Below are positions 26,225 through 33,936 of a DNA stretch of 64,000 bases, piece after piece. The DNA comes from Burkholderia cepacia (GTDB lineage Bacteria; Pseudomonadota; Gammaproteobacteria; Burkholderiales; Burkholderiaceae). Location of the stretch: contig NZ_CP073638.1 of assembly GCF_029962485.1 (NCBI RefSeq), positions 2,418,001 to 2,482,000 on the forward strand, written 5' to 3'. Numbering within the stretch: the first letter of the stretch is position 1; each line of letters opens with the position of its first letter. The notes beneath the pieces are model-generated. The model ran no database searches and was not told the DNA's origin. It saw nothing but the letters and a program-made list of their open reading frames with translations. The position numbers were made by a program, and so were the translations under genes.

Positions 26225-26647
26225 TCACCAGCGGCATCCGGTTCGCTCGGACGCGTCGACATCCAGTGCGCGGCCGAACGACGTCTTCTTGCCGGTGCGC
26301 GCAGCGGTGTAGGTCATCGAATAGATCATCGCGCCCTGGCTCATCATTTCGTACCGCCCGTTGATCCTGCCGCCGACGAGTTCGACCCAGGTCGTCGTGT
26401 ACTGATGCGGGCGATCTTCCGCGAGCACTTCGTCCTCTTCATGTTCGATCACCAGCGGGAGCGCCGTTTTCGCGTTCGCGTACCGGACCATGCCGCCCGA
26501 CCATTTGACTGCATCGTCGTAGTAGGTGCGCATCTCGAAGCGCACGGGTTTGTCGCCATCCGACCTGAAGCAGAACACTTCGGTGGAAACCGTTGCGAGT
26601 GCCGGGAACGAGCTGCACAGCAGCAGGGCAGCAAGCGCTTTCTTCAT
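26225..26647 (-). CDS. Exported hypothetical protein, probably frameshifted near its end
   Basis: 140 residues as it stands, with a signal peptide (MKKALAALLLCSSFPALA). I do not recognise the family. The frame stops at 26225, but another frame on the same strand continues from about 26255 to 26075 with strong coding character (GKLSFAVSGNDHAAGACLG and following, high GC3, few arginines). This suggests that a one-base indel near 26228-26250 truncates a protein of about 190 residues or more. It lies 28 bases downstream of another hypothetical gene on the same strand. Confidence 0.55.
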   Translation of the reverse strand: MKKALAALLLCSSFPALATVSTEVFCFRSDGDKPVRFEMRTYYDDAVKWSGGMVRYANAKTALPLVIEHEEDEVLAEDRPHQYTTTWVELVGGRINGRYEMMSQGAMIYSMTYTAARTGKKTSFGRALDVDASERTGCRW

Positions 26648-26675
26648 GAGCGTGCGTGAACGATGACGAGCCATT

Positions 26676-27230
26676 TCAACCAACGCTGATCCGCGAAGCG
26701 CCCGCATCGACGAGCCGGAACAGCAGATCCTCGACGGCCGTCTCGGGTGCGGAGCCGAGATCCGCGTTGACGCGCCATCCGTGTTCCGTGCGAACCGGTT
26801 CCGACAGGTAGTGCACGATGCCGTGCAGCCCGTCTTCGGCCGGCTCGTTGTCGTCGTCGACATCGAACCACGCGAGGAACCACGTCTTGAACGCATCGAC
26901 CGCCACGCTTTCGTCGAGACCGTCGGCCTCGATCACGGCCCAGTCCCACACGAACGGGCGGATCGACACGGCCGCGGTTTCGAGATCGAACTCGAACGGT
27001 TCGAAATCCAGTTGCGTGGTCGAATCGATCATCACGGGCTGGCCGGCCGCTTCGCCTTCGGCCGCGATGGTGTCGGCGCGGCACGGCAGCGCGAGCGGCC
27101 CTTCGGTGGCGAGCGCGCCGTCGGCCTGCCGGTAGGCCGGCTCGACGATCGCCGACGGTTGCGTGGCCGCTTTCGCGAGCAGGTCGGCGTAAGGTTGGCG
27201 GATGGCGCGGAGCAGTTCGGATACGGTCAT
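26676..27230 (-). CDS. Hypothetical cytosolic protein
   Basis: 184 residues, acidic (for example FDVDDDNEPAEDGLHG), no signal peptide or membrane segment. Family not recognised. Codon use is like that of its neighbours. ATG 27230 is chosen over an upstream in-frame ATG because the acidic domain begins there. It is probably first in a two-gene transcript with the exported hypothetical gene that follows. Genes of this size and composition are often immunity-like or SMI1-like, but no motif proves it. Confidence 0.65.
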   Translation of the reverse strand: MTVSELLRAIRQPYADLLAKAATQPSAIVEPAYRQADGALATEGPLALPCRADTIAAEGEAAGQPVMIDSTTQLDFEPFEFDLETAAVSIRPFVWDWAVIEADGLDESVAVDAFKTWFLAWFDVDDDNEPAEDGLHGIVHYLSEPVRTEHGWRVNADLGSAPETAVEDLLFRLVDAGASRISVG

Positions 27231-27634
27231 CGTGGCGTGTCGGTCGGGCAGGGAACGATGGGTTGCAGGCAGGCGGCGCACGGTGTGTCCGGCGTCGCAC
27301 GACGGGCCGCTTCGTTACCGGACAGACGTGATCGTACGGGACTTCGGCGACACGCGAACAGTCGGCCGAACGGCCGGTGCGTTCGCGTCGATCGGCCAGG
27401 GTTTTAGACGTTTACCTTCAAACAATCGAAAACGCCCATCGAACCTGTCCGCGTTGTGCTTCAATTAATCCGGTTTGTACTCCTACTAAAATTACGGATT
27501 CAGAACAGACCGGATCATTTACTCACAGGAGACAGTCGATGGCATGGAAACGGTTTTGATGCAGCAAGCATGATGGTCTGCAATACCGCCGAACTTCCTT
27601 CGATGAAAGCAGGTTATCCCAGGGGCCCCCACCC
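27231..27634. other. AT-rich promoter region upstream of the lipase
   Basis: 404 bases including a marked AT-rich part (about 27410-27530). CAGGAGACAG precedes a 6-codon ORF (27539-27559, MAWKRF), which may be a leader peptide or chance. No other gene is seen. Confidence 0.45.
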
Positions 27635-28951
27635 ATGTCCTCCAGACGACTCATGACCGTCGCGGCCGCCGTGTGCGCCGTGCTGGCCATTGCCGCACCG
27701 TCGGCCGGCGCCGCCGTGCCGACCGTGTCCGACCCGTTCTACACGTACACCGGCGCCACGCCGCTGGCATCGATTCCACCGGGCACGGTACTGAAGACGC
27801 GCAACGTCACCTATCACGTGGCCGGCATCCCGACCGCCGTGACCGCGCAGCAGTTGCTATATCGCACCAACAACGCGCAGAACCTGCCCGTCGTCAACGT
27901 GACGTCGGTGATCCGCAGCCAGGTCAGCAACGGCCAGGCCATTTCGTACCAGTCGGCCTACGATTCACTGAACCCGTACGACGAGCCGTCGCAGGTGATC
28001 GCCGGCGACCGCGACGTGACCAAGGTCATCAACGTCGGCACGCTGCTCTACAGTGCGGAGTCGATCCCGCTGTCGACGCTGCTGCTGCTCGGCTACAACA
28101 TCATCGTGCCCGATACGGAAGGCCAGACGGCGGACTTCGCGGCCGGCCCCGAATACGGGATGACGACGCTCGATTCGATCCGCGCGGCGCTCAATACGCC
28201 GTCGACGGGCCTGAATCCGTCGAGCAAGGTCGCGATGATCGGCTATTCGGGCGGCGCAATCGCGACGAACTGGGCCGCGCAACTCGCGTCGAGTTATGCG
28301 CCCGACATCAACAAGCAGCTCGTCGGCGCGGCGGAAGGCGGCGTGCTGGTCGATCCCGCGCACAACCTGCGCTATGTCGACGGCAGCATCGTGTGGGGTG
28401 GCGTTGCGGCGGCCGCGCTGGCCGGGCTGTCGCGCGGCTATGCCTTCGACCTGACGCCGTATCTCAGCGATACGGGCGTCGCCGTGTTCAAGGACATCCA
28501 GAATCAGTCGCTTGCGTACATCCTGCCGAAGTACACGGGCCTGCACTGGAGCACGCTGTTCAAGCCGCAATACGCGAACGACATCAACAGCATCCCGGCG
28601 TACGTGACGTATGCGAACAAGGTGAATGCAGGGCTGGCCGCATCGCCGACGATCCCGATGTTCATCGGCCAGGGCACGGCAGGTGCGCTCGACGGCACTT
28701 TCAGCAGCCAGGTCGGCGACGGCGTGATGCTCGCGTACGACGTGCGCGCGCTGGCGCAGAAGTTCTGCGCCAGCGGCACGCCGGTCACGTACACCGAGTA
28801 TCCGCTGGAACATGCGGGCGCGATCGTGCCGTGGGTGGCCGGGATGCTGCCCTGGCTCTACGACCGCTTCAACGGGAAAACCGCGCCGAGCAATTGCTGG
28901 CTGACGTCGCTGCTGCCGAGCAATTCGCTGGCGCCCGAGACGCTGCACTAG
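27635..28951 (+). CDS. Secreted LIP-family lipase/triacylglycerol lipase
   Basis: 438 residues. The signal peptide (MSSRRLMTVAAAVCAVLAIA, cleaved near SAGA) is followed by an alpha/beta-hydrolase of the secretory lipase (LIP) family known from Candida and actinobacteria. The nucleophile elbow is GYSGG (Ser205). A C-terminal EHAGAIVPW supplies the catalytic histidine, and GQGTAGALDGT lies near the expected acid. Cysteines 376 and 421 (approximate positions) could form a disulfide. The family assignment rests on these motifs and length. A strong terminator follows, so it is probably monocistronic. Confidence 0.83.
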   Translation: MSSRRLMTVAAAVCAVLAIAAPSAGAAVPTVSDPFYTYTGATPLASIPPGTVLKTRNVTYHVAGIPTAVTAQQLLYRTNNAQNLPVVNVTSVIRSQVSNGQAISYQSAYDSLNPYDEPSQVIAGDRDVTKVINVGTLLYSAESIPLSTLLLLGYNIIVPDTEGQTADFAAGPEYGMTTLDSIRAALNTPSTGLNPSSKVAMIGYSGGAIATNWAAQLASSYAPDINKQLVGAAEGGVLVDPAHNLRYVDGSIVWGGVAAAALAGLSRGYAFDLTPYLSDTGVAVFKDIQNQSLAYILPKYTGLHWSTLFKPQYANDINSIPAYVTYANKVNAGLAASPTIPMFIGQGTAGALDGTFSSQVGDGVMLAYDVRALAQKFCASGTPVTYTEYPLEHAGAIVPWVAGMLPWLYDRFNGKTAPSNCWLTSLLPSNSLAPETLH

Positions 28952-28981
28952 ACGCAGCGACGTACGACCGGATGAATGGTC

Positions 28982-29011
28982 GGGCGACCCGCTGGCGGTC
29001 GCCCTTTTTTT
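28982..29011 (+). terminator. Intrinsic terminator after lipase
   Basis: An 8-bp GC stem (GGGCGACC / GGTCGCCC) is followed by seven Ts, 30 bases after the stop. Confidence 0.9.
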
Positions 29012-29143
29012 CGACGTCTCGACGCCGGTCGCGCGACGGCGGTTGCCACGCGCCCGCGGTCCCCCGCCGTTACTCTGTGCCGCCTTCTCCGGGTGCCATA
29101 ATCGAGGCTGCCCATCATTTCAGACGTCCCCCGGAGAATCACC

Positions 29144-30274
29144 ATGCAGAACCTCGACAATCCTTCCCATGATCGCGAGGTAGGCAGCGCCGACGCGACG
29201 CAGGACACCACGCGCATCGACGACGTCCGCATCGGCGCCGTGCGCCCGCTGATCTCGCCGGCGCTGCTGCTGGACGAGCTGCCGGTGCCGGCCGGCACGC
29301 AGACGCTCGTCGAGGATACGCGCCGCGCGATCGGCGACATCCTGCACGGCCGCGACGACCGGCTGCTGCTCGTCGTCGGCCCGTGCTCGATCCACGACCA
29401 CGACCAGGCGCTCGATTACGCGCGCCGCCTGAAGGTTGCCGCCGATGCGCTGAAGGACGACCTCCTGATCACGATGCGCGTCTACTTCGAGAAGCCGCGC
29501 ACGACGGTCGGCTGGAAGGGCTACATCAACGATCCGCGTCTCGACGGCAGTTTCCGCATCAACGAAGGGCTGCGCGCCGCGCGGCAGCTGCTGCTCGACA
29601 TCAACGCGCTCGGCCTGCCGGCGTCGACCGAATTCCTCGACCTGCTGAGCCCGCAGTACATCGCCGACCTGATCGCGTGGGGCGCGATCGGCGCGCGCAC
29701 GACCGAGAGCCAGAGCCATCGCCAGCTTGCGTCGGGCCTGAGCTGCCCGATCGGCTTCAAGAACGGCACGGACGGCGGCGTGCAGGTCGCGTCGGACGCG
29801 ATCGTCGCGGCCGCTGCGAGCCATGCGTTCATGGGGATGACGAAGATGGGGATGGCCGCGATCTTCGAGACGCGCGGCAACGACGACGCGCACGTGATCC
29901 TGCGTGGCGGCAAGACGGGCCCGAACTACGACGCCGAGCATGTCGAGGCGTGCTGCGCGGTGCTGCGCAAGGCCGGGTTGCGCGAGCAGGTGATGGTCGA
30001 CTGCTCGCATGCGAACTCGAACAAGTCGCACGACCGGCAGGTCGATGTCGCGCAGGATCTCGCCCGGCAACTGTCGCAGGGCGAGCAGCGGATCGTCGGC
30101 GTGATGGTCGAGAGCCATCTCGAGGCCGGGCGTCAGGACCTGAAGCCGGGCGTGCCGCTGAAGTACGGCGTGTCGATCACCGATGCATGCCTGAGCTGGA
30201 CGCAGACCGAGCCGGTGCTCGACGTGCTGGCCGACGCCGTGCGGCAACGGCGCGCGCGGTCGCGCAACGCGTGA
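29144..30274 (+). CDS. aroG: 3-deoxy-7-phosphoheptulonate synthase (DAHP synthase, class I)
   Basis: 376 residues. It condenses phosphoenolpyruvate and erythrose 4-phosphate at the start of the shikimate pathway. Family motifs are complete: VVGPCSIHD with metal Cys81, MRVYFEKPRTTVGWKG, GARTTESQSHR, GFKNGTDG, KMGMAAIFETRGN and VDCSHANS. The roughly 25-residue N-terminal extension compared with E. coli AroG may relate to feedback control. It stands alone. The AroG, AroF and AroH subtype is not decided by what I can see. Confidence 0.93.
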   Translation: MQNLDNPSHDREVGSADATQDTTRIDDVRIGAVRPLISPALLLDELPVPAGTQTLVEDTRRAIGDILHGRDDRLLLVVGPCSIHDHDQALDYARRLKVAADALKDDLLITMRVYFEKPRTTVGWKGYINDPRLDGSFRINEGLRAARQLLLDINALGLPASTEFLDLLSPQYIADLIAWGAIGARTTESQSHRQLASGLSCPIGFKNGTDGGVQVASDAIVAAAASHAFMGMTKMGMAAIFETRGNDDAHVILRGGKTGPNYDAEHVEACCAVLRKAGLREQVMVDCSHANSNKSHDRQVDVAQDLARQLSQGEQRIVGVMVESHLEAGRQDLKPGVPLKYGVSITDACLSWTQTEPVLDVLADAVRQRRARSRNA

Positions 30275-30409
30275 CGCGGGCTGCGTCATCGCGTCCGATG
30301 CAGCGTTGCGCGAGTGGCGCTAACATGGGCCGGTGCGCAGCCTCGCGCGCACGGAGGCGGCGAGGCCGGCCGCCGATACCGACAACAATTCACCGGAGTG
30401 CATAACAGC

Positions 30410-30838
30410 ATGGCTTTCTACAAGACCCTCATCGCAGCAACCGTCCTCGCCTCGAGCGTCAGCGCACACGCGCAGATCGCGGGTGCCCAGCCGATCAGCG
30501 TGACCGTCGAGCAATCGCAGGCGCTGCTCGAAGGCTGGAGCGTGAAGAAGAGCGTGCTCGGCAAGGCCGTGTACAACGACGACAACCAGAAGGTCGGCAC
30601 CGTGCGCGACCTGATCGTCGCGCCGGACGGCTCGGTGTCGGCCGCGATCGTGTCGGCCGGCGGCTTCCTCGGCGTGGCCGCGCATGACGTCGCGGTGCCG
30701 ATCGCGTCGCTCGACGTGCGCAAGGGCAACATCTACCTGCCGGGCGCGACGAAGGAAGCGCTGAAGGCGACGCCGGCGTTCCAGTACGCGAAGGTGCCGT
30801 CGCCGCCGAAGCCGAAGAAGCTCGACGACAAGCACTGA
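30410..30838 (+). CDS. Exported PRC-barrel domain protein
   Basis: 142 residues with a signal peptide (MAFYKTLIAATVLASSVSAH). The PRC-barrel occupies about 40-115 (VLGKAVYNDDNQKVGTVRDL, then GGFLGVAAHDVAVPIASL). A lysine- and proline-rich tail (PSPPKPKKLDDK) ends it. Such proteins are common in Burkholderia envelopes, but their role is not established. The ATG at 30410 is chosen because the signal peptide starts there. Confidence 0.82.
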   Translation: MAFYKTLIAATVLASSVSAHAQIAGAQPISVTVEQSQALLEGWSVKKSVLGKAVYNDDNQKVGTVRDLIVAPDGSVSAAIVSAGGFLGVAAHDVAVPIASLDVRKGNIYLPGATKEALKATPAFQYAKVPSPPKPKKLDDKH

Positions 30839-31024
30839 TCGTCGACATATCGCCGCCCCGCGCGTGCCGTGCCGGGGCCGGCGAACCGCGGGCCGTCGAC
30901 GGCCCGCGAGCCCGCGCGATCGCCGGACGCATCGCTCCGACGATCTATGACGGCACGGCCGCGCCTCGTGCGCGAATCGGCGTGGTGATCCGCAACACGC
31001 CGTGAATGCCGCCTATTCCGGCGA

Positions 31025-31855
31025 TCAGATCGCCGGCTTCTCTCCGTCTACCCACACCCCGTCGAAACCGAACGCGACCGGCCCGCTCAGGAACACGCTG
31101 CCGGTACCGTCCCATCGAACGGTGACGTCGCCGCCGTCGCATGTCACCCGTACCGTATCGTCGAGCAGCCCGCGCCGGATGCCGTTGACGACCGCACCGC
31201 ACGAACACGATCCCGAACCGAGCGGCACGCCGCCGCCGCGCTCCCAGATGCGCAGGCGAATATGCGTGCGATCGACGACCTGAACGAAATGCACGTTGGT
31301 TTTCTGCGGAAACAGCGGATGCGTTTCGATGGCCGGGCCGAGCGCCGCGACATCGATCATGCGGAGATCGTCGACGAAGAACGTGCAATGCGGGTTGCCC
31401 ATGTTGCAGGCGGCCGGCGCGCCGGGCAGCGGCAGCGCGAGGGTGTCGAGTGCCTCGGCGACCGGCACGTCCCGCCAGCCGGTGAGCGGCGTGCCCATCC
31501 CGACGGTGATCAGGCCGTTCGCCTCCCTTGAGCATACGAGATACCCGCGGCCGGTCCGCAGCACGAGCGACGCCATGCCGGTTTCCCGCATCAGTTGCCA
31601 CGCGACGCCGCGTGTCGCGCTGCCGCAGGTGTCGAGCGGCGAGCCGTCGGCATTCCAGAACGCGACGCGGGCGGCCGCGTCGTCGCAGTCCGACACCACC
31701 GCGAGCTGGTTGAAGCCGATGCCGTTGTGCCGGTCGCCCATGCGCCGCACGAGGTCGCGGTCGATGCGCGGCGCGTGATCCTGATCCTGACCGCGCAGGT
31801 CGACGATGACGAAGTCATCGCCGTTTGCGTTCATCTTCTGAAATCCGATCGGCAT
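31025..31855 (-). CDS. Diaminopimelate epimerase-like protein, divergent
   Basis: 276 residues, the standard DapF length and two-lobed fold. Both active-site cysteines are in place: Cys77 (DTCGSATR) and Cys217 (GSGSCSCGA). However, the usual CGNGAR and RGAGETxACGSGACA motifs are altered to CGSATR and RGGGVPLGSGSCSC. NADGS, GNPHCTFFV and IWERG are retained. It stands alone, away from lysine or cell-wall genes, so it is probably an isomerase or epimerase of another amino acid rather than the housekeeping DapF. Confidence 0.8.
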   Translation of the reverse strand: MPIGFQKMNANGDDFVIVDLRGQDQDHAPRIDRDLVRRMGDRHNGIGFNQLAVVSDCDDAAARVAFWNADGSPLDTCGSATRGVAWQLMRETGMASLVLRTGRGYLVCSREANGLITVGMGTPLTGWRDVPVAEALDTLALPLPGAPAACNMGNPHCTFFVDDLRMIDVAALGPAIETHPLFPQKTNVHFVQVVDRTHIRLRIWERGGGVPLGSGSCSCGAVVNGIRRGLLDDTVRVTCDGGDVTVRWDGTGSVFLSGPVAFGFDGVWVDGEKPAI

Positions 31856-32094
31856 GGCGGTTCTGGCGGGAGGGACAGGCGAACACTGTACGTGGCTCGC
31901 CGGAGCGGATCAATCGACGTCACTCGACGTGACGCGCGGCTTGGGGCTCACCCCGATTCCGAAGAAAACCGTAAAGAATGTAATATAAATGAAAGACAAG
32001 GTCGGATCCGCCTGTAGTCGAGCCACCCGCGCGTGCACGTAACGGATTCGACTCTCCGCCACGCGCCCTCTTCCGTTATCAACAGAAACGCCTT

Positions 32095-33585
32095 ATGGAA
32101 AAACTCGTCGATTCGATCAACGGTGTCATCTGGAGCCCCGCGCTCATCTTTCTCTGTCTTGCCGCAGGGTTGTACTTCTCGCTGCGCACCCGCTTCGCGC
32201 AGGTTCGCCACTTCATCGAGATGCTGCGCCTGATGCGCGGCAGCAAGGCATCGGCGGAAGGCGTGTCGTCGTTCCAGGCACTGGCGTTGTCGCTGTCGGG
32301 GCGTGTCGGCACCGGCAACATCGCGGGCGTCGCGACGGCCATCACGTTCGGCGGCCCGGGGGCGATGTTCTGGATGTGGCTCGTCGCGTTCCTTGGCGCG
32401 AGCACCGCGTTCGTCGAATCGACGCTGTCGCAGATCTACAAGGTGCGGCGCGAAGGGCAGTATCGCGGCGGCCCCGCGTACTACATCGAAAAGGGGCTCG
32501 GCATCCGCTGGTACGCAATCGCGTTCGCGATCGCGACCGTGTTCGCATGCGGGCTGCTGCTGCCCGGCGTGCAGGCGAACGGGATCTCGTCCGCGATCGA
32601 GAACTCCTTCGGCATCGCGAAGCCCGTTACCGGCGCGGTGCTCGTGCTGCTGCTCGGCCTCATCATCTTCGGTGGCGTGAAGCGGATCGCGCGCGTCGCG
32701 GAAATCGTCGTGCCGTTCATGGCGCTCGGCTACATCCTGATCGCGTGCGTCGTGATCGCGCTCGACATCGAGCGTCTGCCGGGCGTCGTCAAGCTGGTGT
32801 TCGAAAGCGCTTTCGGCTTCGAGGCCGGTTTCGGTGCGATGCTCGGCATGGCGATCCAGTGGGGTGTGAAGCGCGGCGTCTATTCGAACGAAGCGGGGCA
32901 GGGCACGGGCCCGCACGCGTCTGCCGCCGCCGAAGTGACGCACCCGGCGCAGCAGGGGCTCGTGCAAGCTTTCTCCGTCTATGTCGATACGCTGTTCGTC
33001 TGTTCGGCGACGGGCTTCATGATCCTGATCACGGGCGCCTACAACGTGATCGCGCCGAACGGCCGCGCGCTGTTCTCGGGTGCGGCCGGCATCGAGGCCG
33101 GCCCCGGCTATACGCAGATGGCCGTCGAATCGGTGCTGCCCGGCTTCGGCGCGGCATTCGTCGCGATGGCGCTGTTCTTCTTCGCGTTCACGACCATCCT
33201 CGCGTACTACTACATCGCGGAAACCAACGTCGCCTATCTGAGCCGCACGCGCAGCAGCGCCGCCGGCACGTTCGTGCTGCGCGCGGTGATCCTGCTCGCG
33301 ACGCTGTACGGTGCGGTGAAGAGCGCGAGCGTCGCGTGGGCGCTCGGCGACATCGGTGTCGGGCTCATGGCGTGGCTGAACATCGTCGCGATCGTGCTGT
33401 TGCAGAAGCCCGCGCTCAAGGCGTTGCGCGACTACGAGGCGCAGAAGCGCGCAGGGCGCGAGCCGTCGTTCGATCCGGTCGCGCTCGGCATCGCGAACGC
33501 GACGTTCTGGGAGAAGCCGACAGCGGCGAGCGGCGCGCGCGATAGCCGGGCGGAGCCGGTCGTGGCAGCCGAGCGGCAGTCTTAG
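32095..33585 (+). CDS. Alanine/glycine:cation symporter family protein (AGCS)
   Basis: 496-residue inner-membrane symporter with about 11 segments. Signatures of the family: GRVGTGNIAGVATAI, PGAMFWMWLVAFLGASTAFVE, YRGGPAYYIEKG and VYSNEAGQGTGPHASAAA. It imports alanine or glycine with sodium. It has a weak ribosome binding site before ATG 32095. An AT-rich segment (31965-31992) upstream is a likely promoter region. A terminator-like hairpin follows at 33661. Confidence 0.92.
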   Translation: MEKLVDSINGVIWSPALIFLCLAAGLYFSLRTRFAQVRHFIEMLRLMRGSKASAEGVSSFQALALSLSGRVGTGNIAGVATAITFGGPGAMFWMWLVAFLGASTAFVESTLSQIYKVRREGQYRGGPAYYIEKGLGIRWYAIAFAIATVFACGLLLPGVQANGISSAIENSFGIAKPVTGAVLVLLLGLIIFGGVKRIARVAEIVVPFMALGYILIACVVIALDIERLPGVVKLVFESAFGFEAGFGAMLGMAIQWGVKRGVYSNEAGQGTGPHASAAAEVTHPAQQGLVQAFSVYVDTLFVCSATGFMILITGAYNVIAPNGRALFSGAAGIEAGPGYTQMAVESVLPGFGAAFVAMALFFFAFTTILAYYYIAETNVAYLSRTRSSAAGTFVLRAVILLATLYGAVKSASVAWALGDIGVGLMAWLNIVAIVLLQKPALKALRDYEAQKRAGREPSFDPVALGIANATFWEKPTAASGARDSRAEPVVAAERQS

Positions 33586-33660
33586 CACGGCATCCCGTGA
33601 ATGTGCGCCGGCTGCGATGCCGGCGGCGCGCGATGCGGGATTCTTACGTTTTGCACCAGC

Positions 33661-33688
33661 GGCCGGCACATCTGTTGCCGGCCGTTTT
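33661..33688 (+). terminator. Intrinsic terminator downstream of the symporter
   Basis: An 8-bp stem (GGCCGGCA / TGCCGGCC) with a 7-base loop, then GTTTT. Confidence 0.7.
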
Positions 33689-33754
33689 ACATCGTGCCGC
33701 GCCGGCGAGGCCGGCGCGTTTCCCGTCCCTTCCGCCCGAACGTTGCACACGCAT

Positions 33755-33786
33755 CTACGTAATTCTACGTAGCTCCGCATACGTAG
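33755..33786. promoter_or_regulatory. Triple TACGTA repeat upstream of cstA
   Basis: TACGTA occurs at 33756, 33766 and 33780; the middle copy extends to the palindrome CTACGTAG. The first two are 10 bases apart, one helical turn. This lies about 150 bases before cstA and may be a binding array for its regulator. Confidence 0.45.
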
Positions 33787-33936
33787 TTAACCGCTTGTAA
33801 GCCGCCCCCGTCGCACGGAATACTACGGCCCATCGTCGCGGCCTTTGCGAGGCGGCGACACGACGCATCGACGTCACGTGTGTGCGGCCCCTGCGCCGCA
33901 CGCCATCTAAAACCACATTGGAGACCAGGAGACGCC

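Larger units (their letters stand above)
33586..33936. other. Intergenic region with terminator and TACGTA cluster
   Basis: 351 bases between the symporter and cstA. It holds an intrinsic terminator (33661-33688) and three TACGTA boxes (33755-33786). No gene is seen. Confidence 0.6.

Noticed and set aside
31025..31855. Housekeeping dapF
   Set aside because: The two cysteines fit, but the flanking substrate-binding motifs do not match true DapF, so the gene symbol is withheld.
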